Origin: Saprospiraceae bacterium
GTDB taxonomy: Bacteria > Bacteroidota > Bacteroidia > Chitinophagales > Saprospiraceae
Direction of reading: 5' to 3'
DNA: 64,000 bases
Assembly: GCA_016708265.1 (NCBI GenBank)
Contig: JADJGA010000012.1
Coordinates: 779,001 to 843,000, forward strand
The notes under the pieces: model-generated
Databases searched by the model: none
What the model was told of the DNA's origin: nothing
What the model saw: the letters and a program-made list of their open reading frames with translations, nothing else
Program-made: the position numbers and the translations under genes
Shown here: one piece after another, positions 42,967 through 52,007 of the stretch
Layout: each line of letters opens with the position of its first letter
Numbering within the stretch: position 1 is the first letter of the stretch

Positions 42967-45900
42967 ATGATAAAATATGTATTTATTTTATTTTCCCTTT
43001 TATTTTCTCAATCAGTCATTTTAGGTCAACCTGAAAATGACCTTTGTATCAATGCATTTGAAATTTCATCAATTCCTTTTTGTTCTGAATTAACATTTTC
43101 AAACCTGGAAGCAACACCTGATTTTATAGGCGAAAATAACAACCCTGAATGTTTTATTTCCAATCCTCCTTTCGGTGATGTGTGGTTTTCATTTATTCCT
43201 GATCATGAAAGCAATGAACTGACAATAAGTATATTAGGAAGCAGTCTGAATGACAACCCTATCAAAAACATACAAGCTGCTGTTTACCGGGGATCATGCG
43301 TTATTGATGGAATGATTGAGAGGGATTGTGCTGTGTCCAATGAAGGTAGTACTGAACTAATATTTAATATTCAGGATTTGACAGCAGGAGAGAGGTATTA
43401 TTTAAGAATAGATAATTTTTATGGACACATAAATTCTGGTGACTTTACTCTTTGTATTAAAAAAAAGGATATTTTTAATATCAAAAATGATAGTTTCAGT
43501 GAATTATGCGCCGGAGTGATCTTTGATTCCGGAGGTGAAGGCGGAGATTTTCAAAATAATGAAAATTATGCTTTTACGATTTGCCCTGAAGCTGAACCTG
43601 GAAGTAACTCAATAAAATCAGTTAAACTGGAATTTGAATATTACTATCTGCCTTGTGTTAATAAAGTTGGTGATACTTTAAATTCTTCAACAAAGAAAGA
43701 AGGTGACCGTATTAAGATTTATAACGGACAGGATACCAGCTATACACAAGTCCTGATCATTTCAGGAAATGAAAAGTATAAGAATATAGAAGGATACAAT
43801 TTTGGAGGTGGGGTAGGTCTGACATATTGTTCGGAAAGCCCATGCATCACAATTCAGTTTACTTCTGATGATTCACTTTCAGGTGCAGGATTTAAAATGA
43901 AATGGACCTGCAGTGATCAGTTATGTGATGACGGAAGCAATTCTGATTTAGTTGTCAGGAATGACATAAGTGAAAAAACTCTATTAGAAGGTTTTGTTAA
44001 TAATGGAGTTGAAGCGAAAGTAACAAAAATAACATGTGATAAAAAAGCTTATGGAATTTATGAGAATTTTTCGGATGGGGGTTTATTGAAAAAAGGCCTT
44101 GTAATGACAAATGGATTGGCTCAATATATTAAAGGTCCAAATAATTTCTCCTCCCGGTCATATGTTTTGAATAATCCGGGGGATCATGATCTTGACAGTT
44201 TATCCTTTCTTAATAATAAAACCGGTTGGCAGAGGTCTGTTGATGCTTGTGTTATTGAAATGGAAGTGATACCTTTTGGAGATGAAATAAGTTATAACTA
44301 CCTTTTTGGGTCAGAAGAATACCCTGAATACTCAAACAGTCAGTACAATGATATTTTTGCTTTGTTTATTTCAGGCAAAGAAATTGATGGGGAAAGCAGT
44401 CTGCGGGGACAGGTCAATATGGCTAAAATACCCGCGACAGATAAGGATGTGGAGATCAATAGTGTAAATCACATTAACAACTGGCAGTATTATCATTCCA
44501 ATATTAAGGGAAAATATCTTGAATATGATGGTTTTGTATGGGATTCGATTAGTAAAAAGAAGTACATGACAGCAAAACAGTCTGTTGTACCATGTGAAAC
44601 ATATCATTTGAAATTTGCAATTGCTGACCGAGGAGATACTATTTATGATTCGGGTGTATTTATTTCCGGTTTATCGGATGGCAGACCTGAACTTTATACT
44701 GAGATTTCCAACTCTGATTTTTTGGCAGATAACTGCAGTTTAATTGAAGGCAAAGTTTTTGTAATTACTAATTCTTCAGTTATCACAAAACAGGAATATC
44801 AGGTTGAAATTTCAGGCACAGCAATAAATGGAGCGGATTATACGCTTGAGATGCCTTTAAAAATAATTTTTGAACCTGGAGAGAACAGCAAAGTTTTTGA
44901 TATTAATGTAATTGAAGATTTAATTGATGAAGGAACAGAAACGATTATAATTTCAATATTTAAAGACCTGCCTTGTGGAAGAAAGCTTGTAGATACTAAA
45001 GTGATTGAAATAAAAGACAGGACAGAATTGGAAATTGATGTGACGGGAGATACAATAACTACTTGTAAGGATAATGTTTTAAGACTTAAATCTTCAGGAA
45101 GTGGTTTTGTGTCCTGGGAACCGAAGGAGCTTTTTGAAGAACCTGAAGCCATGGAAACATTGTTTTATCCTGATACAAGCAGGTGGATTTATTTGCTAAG
45201 CCGTCTTATTGATACTATTCCGGGCAAATGTTCAGGTATCGACTCAGTCTACATAAATTTTAGAGACCCCAATTTTCAGATTGAAGGTGATAGTGTTATC
45301 GAAGTATGTAATAATACTCAGGTTAAACTAACTATTGCAAGAGTCACCGGGTCAGGGAAAATTGAATGGATATATAAAAACCGGGTGGTAAGAGATTCAA
45401 AAGATATTATTATTGAAGCAACTGATTCTGATTTTATGGTTTATGCCATTTACAGTGATGGGGATTGCGTGTATTTTGATTCTGTTTACATAAAAGTCAT
45501 TCCCTATGTGGAACCTGAAATATTTATCGAAAAGGAAGTCATTTATTACGGTGATACCATAATGATTTCGGCATTTCCAAAACCTTATTTTATCTTAGGT
45601 GATTCCCTGAAATGGGTTGTTAACGGTACAGTGATAGAGAATGATGATCTGATAGATTATAAAGTTCAATCAGACACATTGTCAATTTATCTGGCAATTG
45701 ATTACAAGGGGTATTGTCCCGGAGATACATTTTTGCAAATTAAATCAATATTGAGAGAACTGATTTTTCCTGAAGCACTAATATATAATGTAGCAGACAG
45801 TGATCATTTCAGAGTATATAATCATTATTCCGGTCTGGAAATCTATGATTTCAGTATTTTCAACAGGTGGGGAGAAAAAGTTTTCAATTGCAAAGATTTT

Positions 45901-46038
45901 GAATGTGCTGTGTCAGGTTGGGATGGAACTTTCAGAGGAGCCAAATGCACTCCCGGAGTTTATATTTACAATTTTCTTTATCAGGATCCATTCGGGCAAC
46001 AGCATCATATTACAGGAAGTTTCCTTCTGCTTGATTAA
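42967..46038 (+). CDS. Large T9SS cargo with choice-of-anchor L and Calx-beta regions
   Basis: The start at 42967 (MIKYVFILFSLLFSQS) gives 1,023 residues with a signal peptide ending ILGQ. An upstream in-frame Met (42880) lacks a sensible signal. In order there are a PPC-like beta-sandwich (GDVWFSFIP...ERYYLRIDNFYG), a CUB-like stretch (KIYNGQDT...CITIQFTSDDSLSGAGFKMKW), a choice-of-anchor L domain (NYLFGSEEYPEYSNSQYNDIFALFISG), a Calx-beta-like region (GTAINGADYTLEMPLKIIFEPGE), Ig-like repeats, and a CHU_C type T9SS tail (IFNRWGEKVF, GWDGTFRGAKCTPGVYIYNF). It is predicted to be a surface adhesin or structural protein exported by T9SS. Confidence 0.87.
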   Translation: MIKYVFILFSLLFSQSVILGQPENDLCINAFEISSIPFCSELTFSNLEATPDFIGENNNPECFISNPPFGDVWFSFIPDHESNELTISILGSSLNDNPIKNIQAAVYRGSCVIDGMIERDCAVSNEGSTELIFNIQDLTAGERYYLRIDNFYGHINSGDFTLCIKKKDIFNIKNDSFSELCAGVIFDSGGEGGDFQNNENYAFTICPEAEPGSNSIKSVKLEFEYYYLPCVNKVGDTLNSSTKKEGDRIKIYNGQDTSYTQVLIISGNEKYKNIEGYNFGGGVGLTYCSESPCITIQFTSDDSLSGAGFKMKWTCSDQLCDDGSNSDLVVRNDISEKTLLEGFVNNGVEAKVTKITCDKKAYGIYENFSDGGLLKKGLVMTNGLAQYIKGPNNFSSRSYVLNNPGDHDLDSLSFLNNKTGWQRSVDACVIEMEVIPFGDEISYNYLFGSEEYPEYSNSQYNDIFALFISGKEIDGESSLRGQVNMAKIPATDKDVEINSVNHINNWQYYHSNIKGKYLEYDGFVWDSISKKKYMTAKQSVVPCETYHLKFAIADRGDTIYDSGVFISGLSDGRPELYTEISNSDFLADNCSLIEGKVFVITNSSVITKQEYQVEISGTAINGADYTLEMPLKIIFEPGENSKVFDINVIEDLIDEGTETIIISIFKDLPCGRKLVDTKVIEIKDRTELEIDVTGDTITTCKDNVLRLKSSGSGFVSWEPKELFEEPEAMETLFYPDTSRWIYLLSRLIDTIPGKCSGIDSVYINFRDPNFQIEGDSVIEVCNNTQVKLTIARVTGSGKIEWIYKNRVVRDSKDIIIEATDSDFMVYAIYSDGDCVYFDSVYIKVIPYVEPEIFIEKEVIYYGDTIMISAFPKPYFILGDSLKWVVNGTVIENDDLIDYKVQSDTLSIYLAIDYKGYCPGDTFLQIKSILRELIFPEALIYNVADSDHFRVYNHYSGLEIYDFSIFNRWGEKVFNCKDFECAVSGWDGTFRGAKCTPGVYIYNFLYQDPFGQQHHITGSFLLLD

Positions 46039-46167
46039 CAATAAAACGGACATGATAAAAACAATTGACAGGTTATTTTGAAATTCTTTACACCATTTAT
46101 TAATTATTAATTTCAATTTACTTAATTTTGAGGTTCTGTTTTTTTTTGGTTTGATTAAATATATCAT

Positions 46168-46716
46168 ATGGAATTAACACTTTTACAAAAAAAAATAAAC
46201 CAGTATAATGAAGTATTAAAAAATACTGATTCTTATAGGGAAAAATGGGAAACCGAAACAAAAGGATTGATCGTTTCAGTGACCAAGGCAATTATTGAAC
46301 AAGCAAAACTTAATGCAGAAGTTGAAATTCATGATCAGTACTCAGGACTTGAAGGGGTGTCACTTGTGATGGGAATTAAGGACAGCGGTATTTTTGAACG
46401 GCTTGATGATGATTTAAAAAAATCTCTTATACGTTCTAACGGGAGTCTGCTGTTTCAGCAGCTTTTTAATGGTAAAATATCTGTCTGGATTAACTATCCA
46501 TTTATCGAGGGAATTGGAGAACCGAGGCCTCCGGCCATGCTTGAAATACTGCGGCCTCAGGAACTGAAAGAAGTAATTATTCTCAGATTCGTGGAACAGT
46601 TTATTGATGATCTGACTACCTGGGAAGATTTTGATGATGACAAATCTCCCACTCAGGGTATTGGATTCAATCATCCTCAGCCAAATCTAAAACAGGCCAA
46701 TGAAATTCATAAATAA
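46168..46716 (+). CDS. Conserved-looking cytoplasmic protein of unknown function
   Basis: A 182-residue protein without signal peptide or membrane segment. It begins with a helical, charged part (LLQKKINQYNEVLKNTDSYREKWETETKG) and continues with an alpha/beta-like core (VSLVMGIKDSG, NGKISVWINYPFIEG, PRPPAMLEILRP) and an acidic C-terminus. I do not recognise its family. Its last 17 bases overlap the start of the CPBP protease gene, so the two are translationally linked with the M1 peptidase gene after them. Confidence 0.7.
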   Translation: MELTLLQKKINQYNEVLKNTDSYREKWETETKGLIVSVTKAIIEQAKLNAEVEIHDQYSGLEGVSLVMGIKDSGIFERLDDDLKKSLIRSNGSLLFQQLFNGKISVWINYPFIEGIGEPRPPAMLEILRPQELKEVIILRFVEQFIDDLTTWEDFDDDKSPTQGIGFNHPQPNLKQANEIHK

Positions 46717-47635
46717 TGCCGGTAAAGGTGGGAACCATCTTTTTCAGTATATATTTACCATCCTGTTAGTAATACTTGGGTATTTTATAGGTCAGATACC
46801 AATGTATATTGGTATTTTTCTTAAAATGAGCAGCAATATTGAAATCGGAACTGAGGAATTGAATGAATTCAGCAATAATCCTGATTTTTCAATTCTGGGT
46901 ATTGATAAAAATATTGGCTTTCTATTGGTATTAATGACTTTTCTGGGAGCATTGGCTTCATTATTTATAGGTTTGAGATATATACACAAAAGAAGTTTTT
47001 TAAGTTTATTTTCATTCGATGAAAAGATCGACCGGGGACGACTGGTATGGAGTACATTGATATGGTTCTCTATGCTGTTATTTGTTGAAATGATATTGAT
47101 TTTTTTAAGTCCTGATATTTATATTTTTAAAGCACCTGATACTTCTTTTTTGATTCTTTTTGCAATAGTCATCCTGATATTGCCATTTCAAACTGCTTTT
47201 GAAGAGTTATTTGTCCGGGCTTATATTTTCCAGTCTGTCAGTTACAATTCAAAAAATATCCTGGTTGGTTATATAATAAGTATTCTTGTATTTGCTTTAT
47301 TGCATGGAGCTAATCCTGAAATTGCGAAATACGGAATATGGGAAATGATGACTTATTATGTTTTTGCTGCAATTATTTTGGGGTTAATTGTGATATTTGA
47401 TGACAGAATTGAATTGGCAATAGGAGTTCATACGGCAACCAATATGTTTGGAGCACTTTTTGTAACATATAGAGGTGCCGCAATTCAGACTGATTCTCTG
47501 TTTCTGACTACTGAGATAAGTCCTCTCTTTCAGGCGTTTGAAATTCTGGTTTTAGGTATAGTTTTTATTTCAATTGCAAAATGGAAATATAAATGGGATT
47601 TCACAAAAATTAAGTTCAAAACGGTTGATGAATAA
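46700..47635 (+). CDS. CPBP-family intramembrane metalloprotease
   Basis: A 311-residue integral membrane protein with 7-8 helices. The three CPBP/Abi motifs are present: EExxxR (Glu168, Glu169, Arg173 in FEELFVRAY), FxxxH (Phe198-His202 in FALLH), and HxxxN (His244-Asn248 in HTATN). These residues form the metal site of Rce1/CAAX-type proteases, so it should be catalytically competent. Substrates of bacterial members are mostly unknown. It overlaps the gene before by 17 bases and the M1 peptidase gene after by 8. Confidence 0.9.
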   Translation: MKFINNAGKGGNHLFQYIFTILLVILGYFIGQIPMYIGIFLKMSSNIEIGTEELNEFSNNPDFSILGIDKNIGFLLVLMTFLGALASLFIGLRYIHKRSFLSLFSFDEKIDRGRLVWSTLIWFSMLLFVEMILIFLSPDIYIFKAPDTSFLILFAIVILILPFQTAFEELFVRAYIFQSVSYNSKNILVGYIISILVFALLHGANPEIAKYGIWEMMTYYVFAAIILGLIVIFDDRIELAIGVHTATNMFGALFVTYRGAAIQTDSLFLTTEISPLFQAFEILVLGIVFISIAKWKYKWDFTKIKFKTVDE

Positions 47636-49457
47636 GCTTATATCAATTTTTTTAATTGTATTTTATTCCTCTAGAATTATTGCTCAGGGCGATGAATACT
47701 GGCAGCAAACAGCGGATTATCATATAAAAGCTGACATAGACGTAAAGTCCCATACTTTCAATGGTATTCAGAGAGTTACTTATCATAACAATAGTCCGGA
47801 TACACTTTTTAAAATCTATTTTCATCTTTACTACAATGCATTTCAGCCAAATTCAATGATGGCTGTCCGGGCTTTGGATATTCCTGATCCTGAAAGGAAT
47901 ATAGAAAAGAGTTTTTCAGAATTGAAGTCTAATGAAACAGGTAAAGTTGATATTCGGATATTGAAACAAAATGACAGTTTGCTCAATTTTGAAATATTTG
48001 AAACTATTTTAAAAGCAAAACTGAATGACCCTATATTCCCTGGTGATTCTGCTGTTTTTGATCTGGAGTATTTAACCATGATTCCAAAGCTTATTCGCAG
48101 AGCAGGGAGGGAAAGCAGCGAAGGTGTTGATTACAGTATGGCACAATGGTATCCTAAAATAGTTGCTTATGATGATGAAGGTTATCATCCGGATGTATAT
48201 ATTGGAAGGGAATTTTATGGTGTATTTGGAACTTTTGATGTGTACATAGATATAGAAAGCAGTTATAAAGTAGCTGGAGGGGGTAAGTTAATTGATACTG
48301 AACTATTGGAAAACAATAAGAAAAGATACCATTTCAGGGCAGAAAATGTTCATGATTTTGTTTGGGCAGCGGACAGGGATTATGTCCGGTATTCAGTAAA
48401 AGCAGATAGTCTGATAACATTTGTGTTTTTCTATCAGGATATTGGGAATAGGAAAAAAGCATGGCTTCAGCTTGGAGAAATATTGAAAGAAGCATTTCAT
48501 TTTATAAATAAAAGATATGGCAGATATCAGTACGATATCTATAATTTCATTGAAGCAGGCGACGGAGGTATGGAATATCCGCTGGCAACTTTAATATCTG
48601 GTGACAGACCTTTGAATAGCCTTGTTGGAATTTCTGTGCATGAATTTATGCATAGCTGGTATCATACAATGATTGCTACTAATGAAAGTTCATATCCCTG
48701 GATGGACGAAGGATTTACAAGTTTTGCGACAATTGAGGTTTTGCAGTTTCTTATATCAAAAGGCCTGATAGAAAGGGAATTTCCTGATTTCCCATTTCAA
48801 AATGATTATAATATGTATCAGGAATACATAAATTCTTATTTTTATGAACCTATGAATATTCATTCCGATCATTTTTCCACTAACTATGCTTATGGGGTAA
48901 GTGCTTATATCAGTGGCATGATATTTTTAAAACAGCTAGAATATATTGTAGGAAAGCAATCATTTGATGCCGGCTTGCTGAAATATTTTGATAAATGGAA
49001 ATTTAAAAGTCCTAAACCTGTCGACTTTATAAGAGTTATGGAGAAAACTTCCGATCTTGAACTAAGATGGTATCTTGATTATTTTGTCAACCGGCAGGGA
49101 GCAATTGATTTTAGAATTGATACAGTTTATCATAAGAAAAAAAACCTGATAATTGATCTCAAAAGGATAGGAAATATCCCTATGCCGGTGGATATTCAAA
49201 TAGTTTTTTCTGATGGCTCAAAAAAGAACTATTCCATTCCCCTTGATCTTATGTTCGGCTCAAAAATGAAGGATGAATTTGAATTTGAAATTTTACCTGT
49301 ATGGAAATGGGTAAACAATAAATATAGCTTCTCATTAGCTGATCAAGATAAAAAAATTTCGAAAATCATTATTGATCCCTCATTGAGAATGGCAGATATT
49401 GACAGATCAAATAATGCCAGGGATTTATCAAAAAGAGATAAAAATAGTAAAAAATAG
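47628..49457 (+). CDS. M1-family zinc metallopeptidase, exported
   Basis: The start at 47628 (MNKLISIFLIVFYSSRIIAQ) gives a signal peptide and a 609-residue protein; an earlier Met lies inside the upstream gene. The zinc site is HEFMH (His338, Glu339, His342) with the third ligand Glu361 in WMDEGFTSF, and the exopeptidase loop reads GGMEYP in place of GAMEN. The N-terminal beta-domain begins YHIKADIDVKSHTFNGIQRVTYHNNSPD. It should cleave N-terminal residues from peptides in the periplasm or outside. It overlaps the CPBP gene by 8 bases. No T9SS tail is visible; the C-terminus is basic. Confidence 0.92.
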   Translation: MNKLISIFLIVFYSSRIIAQGDEYWQQTADYHIKADIDVKSHTFNGIQRVTYHNNSPDTLFKIYFHLYYNAFQPNSMMAVRALDIPDPERNIEKSFSELKSNETGKVDIRILKQNDSLLNFEIFETILKAKLNDPIFPGDSAVFDLEYLTMIPKLIRRAGRESSEGVDYSMAQWYPKIVAYDDEGYHPDVYIGREFYGVFGTFDVYIDIESSYKVAGGGKLIDTELLENNKKRYHFRAENVHDFVWAADRDYVRYSVKADSLITFVFFYQDIGNRKKAWLQLGEILKEAFHFINKRYGRYQYDIYNFIEAGDGGMEYPLATLISGDRPLNSLVGISVHEFMHSWYHTMIATNESSYPWMDEGFTSFATIEVLQFLISKGLIEREFPDFPFQNDYNMYQEYINSYFYEPMNIHSDHFSTNYAYGVSAYISGMIFLKQLEYIVGKQSFDAGLLKYFDKWKFKSPKPVDFIRVMEKTSDLELRWYLDYFVNRQGAIDFRIDTVYHKKKNLIIDLKRIGNIPMPVDIQIVFSDGSKKNYSIPLDLMFGSKMKDEFEFEILPVWKWVNNKYSFSLADQDKKISKIIIDPSLRMADIDRSNNARDLSKRDKNSKK

Positions 49458-49680
49458 TAATTAGCTCAATATTGCAAACTTGAACTTAAGGTTAGTTTAA
49501 TAAGGATATATATTTCAGTTATTTATTATTTTTTAAAAGCTGATAAGTGGATATTGCATCTTGCTTATTTAACTTAGTGTTAAAAAAAAATGATTTTTGA
49601 AGTGTTATAAATTAATAATTTGCAAATGATTATTGGTTTTTTTTAATTATTCTACTTAATTTCAGCCAAAATTTTAGAAT

Positions 49681-50742
49681 ATGAACAGAACGAAAATAGC
49701 AGGAGTAGGTAAATATGTTCCTGATTGGACAATTACAAATTTTGATCTTGAAAAGGTCATGGAAACATCTGATGCCTGGATTCAGGAAAGATCAGGAATT
49801 GTTGAACGGCATTATATCAGGCCTGGTGAAGAAACAAGTTCGGTTATGGGTGCCAAGGCTTCAAAAATAGCAATTGAAAAAGCCGGTATTGAACCAAAAG
49901 ATATCGATTTTATTATTTTTGCCACCTTAAGTCCAGATTATTATTTTCCAGGGAATGGAGTTTTACTTCAAAGACATCTTGGAATCACAGGTACAGAAAT
50001 ACCTGCTTTGGATGTCAGGAATCAGTGCAGCGGGTTCATTTATGGATTGGAAGTAGCTGATCAGTTCATTAAAACAGGTAAATATAAGAATATCCTTCTT
50101 GTAGGTGCTGAGTATCATTCCGGTGGATTGGATTTCACGACAAGAGGAAGAGGGGTTAGTGTACTGTTTGGTGACGGAGCAGGTGCTGTAGTACTTCAGC
50201 CAACTACCGAAGAAGGTAAAGGAGTGCTGACAACTCATATTCACTCTGACGGAACAAGTGCAGAATTACTGGCAAATACTTCTCCGGCAATGCACGGAGG
50301 ATACTATGACGAAGATAAGGAAAAATATGGGTTTTCTGATGATAGCGAATACCGGTATGTTGTTATGACCCAGAAAATGCTTGAAAGTGATTTGCTCTAT
50401 CCATTTATGGATGGTCAGGAAGTATTCAAAACAGCAGTAAGGAAATTCCCTGAAGTTATAATTGAAGCATTAAAATCAACAGGGTATTCAACTAATGATC
50501 TTAAACTAGTGATACCTCATCAGGCAAATCTCAGGATAAGTCAGTTTGTTCAAAAATTATTGAGGTTACGTGATGACCAGATGTTCAATAATATTCAGAA
50601 ATATGGAAATACCACTGCAGCTTCAATTCCTATTGCCTTATCTGAAGCTCTGGATGAGGGAAAATTGCAGGATGGAGACTTATTGATGCTTGCTGCTTTC
50701 GGTAGTGGATTTACCTGGGGCAGTGCTTTGATCAGATGGTGA
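49681..50742 (+). CDS. fabH: 3-oxoacyl-ACP synthase III (FabH-like)
   Basis: A 353-residue thiolase-fold enzyme that condenses an acyl-CoA starter with malonyl-ACP to start fatty-acid chains. The catalytic triad is Cys116 (RNQCSGF), His280 (IPHQANLRI) and Asn310 (KYGNTTAASIP). It is about 35 residues longer than E. coli FabH because of an insert near residues 195-240, a layout seen in Bacteroidota FabH-like proteins. It is not in a plsX-rpmF cluster, so it may be a second, more specialised copy with different starter preference. It stands upstream of a MerR-type regulator gene. Confidence 0.88.
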   Translation: MNRTKIAGVGKYVPDWTITNFDLEKVMETSDAWIQERSGIVERHYIRPGEETSSVMGAKASKIAIEKAGIEPKDIDFIIFATLSPDYYFPGNGVLLQRHLGITGTEIPALDVRNQCSGFIYGLEVADQFIKTGKYKNILLVGAEYHSGGLDFTTRGRGVSVLFGDGAGAVVLQPTTEEGKGVLTTHIHSDGTSAELLANTSPAMHGGYYDEDKEKYGFSDDSEYRYVVMTQKMLESDLLYPFMDGQEVFKTAVRKFPEVIIEALKSTGYSTNDLKLVIPHQANLRISQFVQKLLRLRDDQMFNNIQKYGNTTAASIPIALSEALDEGKLQDGDLLMLAAFGSGFTWGSALIRW

Positions 50743-50820
50743 TTTTTATAATTTGTGCTTATTTGTTTTACTTTATAATTTTAAAATAGCTTTTGCAAAT
50801 TAGATCTGATTAGGTTGCAA

Positions 50821-50848
50821 GTTTAACATTTAAGTATATTTGTTAAAC
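50821..50848 (+). promoter_or_regulatory. Inverted repeat around the promoter of the CarH-like regulator
   Basis: GTTTAAC (50821-50827) and GTTAAAC (50842-50848) are perfect inverted copies spaced by 14 nt (centres 21 bp apart, two helical turns). The candidate -7 box TATATTTG (50835-50842) lies between and into the second half. A TTG at 50815 precedes it with a short spacer. A dimeric or tetrameric repressor binding here would block the promoter, consistent with autoregulation by the adjacent regulator. Confidence 0.6.
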
Positions 50849-50897
50849 AATTTTGCAGTAAATATGTATTTAATGAATATCAATAACAATTTATTAA

Positions 50898-51773
50898 ATG
50901 CATTCACAATTTACACAGAAATATCAGATCAAAGATCTTGAGACTATCTCTGGGATCAAAGCCCATACAATCAGGATATGGGAACAGAGATACGACATAT
51001 TCAATCCGGAGAGAAGTGCCACAAATATCCGTTATTACTCTGATGCCGATCTTAAAAAGTTACTCAATATTGTTTCCTTGCTAAAAAAAGGATTAAAAAT
51101 CAGTGATTTTAAAGATAAAGGAGAAAAAGAGATAGCTGAAATTGTCAGGAAAACCACTCATCGTATGCCCGGAGTTGAAGCTTTTACTGTAGCAATGTTG
51201 AATTTTGATATTGTTTACTTTAACCGGTATTTCGATGATTCGATTTCATCGGTCGGATTTGATAAAACGCTGGATATTTTGATATATCCATTAATGGAAA
51301 AAATAGGGATATTGTGGCTTACTAATTCTATCACTCCGGCTCATGAGCATTTTGTTTCAAATATCATCAGACAAAAATTTTTCAGACAAATTGACCTAAT
51401 GGATCATAATGCTGAAAGTAAAAAAACATTTCTTTTATTTCTTCCATATTATGAACAGCATGAAATGAGCCTGTTATATTCATACTACCTGGTAAAAAAA
51501 TATGGACATAATGCTGTTTATCTTGGTCAGAATGTCCCTACCGAAGATGTACTTAAGGTTTCTGAGGTTATAAAACCAGATTTCTTAGTATGCTTTTTTA
51601 TTTCCAAAACAAACGAAAACGAAATATCGTCCTTGCTTAATATTTTTTCTTCCAGCATTCCTTCAGCAACAATTTTGGCTGGAGGAAATCAAATTGAACC
51701 AGATTTGAAATTTGAGAATGAAAATATTAAAATTATGCATGATATACAGTTATTTAAAAAATATCTGTTATAG
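50898..51773 (+). CDS. CarH/LitR-like MerR regulator with B12-binding domain
   Basis: A 291-residue transcription regulator. Residues ~10-75 are a MerR winged helix (TISGIKAHTIRIWEQRYDIFNPERS, then RYYSDADLKKL). A helical cap carries the W-x9-EH motif (Trp140, Glu150, His151), and the C-terminal Rossmann domain has ExH (Glu186, His188 in EQHEMS). Known CarH proteins use these to hold adenosylcobalamin and sense blue or green light. The usual Gly after ExH is Ser, and the residue after Trp140 is Leu, not the His that caps cobalt in the light state of Thermus CarH. Cobalamin binding is likely, the light response less sure. Confidence 0.85.
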   Translation: MHSQFTQKYQIKDLETISGIKAHTIRIWEQRYDIFNPERSATNIRYYSDADLKKLLNIVSLLKKGLKISDFKDKGEKEIAEIVRKTTHRMPGVEAFTVAMLNFDIVYFNRYFDDSISSVGFDKTLDILIYPLMEKIGILWLTNSITPAHEHFVSNIIRQKFFRQIDLMDHNAESKKTFLLFLPYYEQHEMSLLYSYYLVKKYGHNAVYLGQNVPTEDVLKVSEVIKPDFLVCFFISKTNENEISSLLNIFSSSIPSATILAGGNQIEPDLKFENENIKIMHDIQLFKKYLL

Positions 51774-51926
51774 TTTTATTGTCCTTATTTTTTTCTTTTG
51801 CCTCAATTGAAATTATAAAAGCACTAGAAAATTGCTGTTTTTTTTAACCCGGATGCTGTATTTATTTTGAAATTGAACTAAAAGTTTAAAAAAAATTCCT
51901 TTAACGGCTTTTACTGAAAAAAAAAC

Positions 51927-51957
51927 TTGATTTTAGTTTTGATTTAGAGTAACTTTG
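51927..51957 (+). promoter_or_regulatory. Promoter of the three-lipoprotein operon
   Basis: TTG at 51927-51929 and TAACTTTG at 51950-51957, 20 nt apart, match the Bacteroidota consensus. The start codon at 52008 is ~45 nt downstream of the predicted start. Confidence 0.75.
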
Positions 51958-52007
51958 TAAAGTAAAATATTACAAAAGATTATTATTACCAACTTAAAAC
52001 TAAACTT

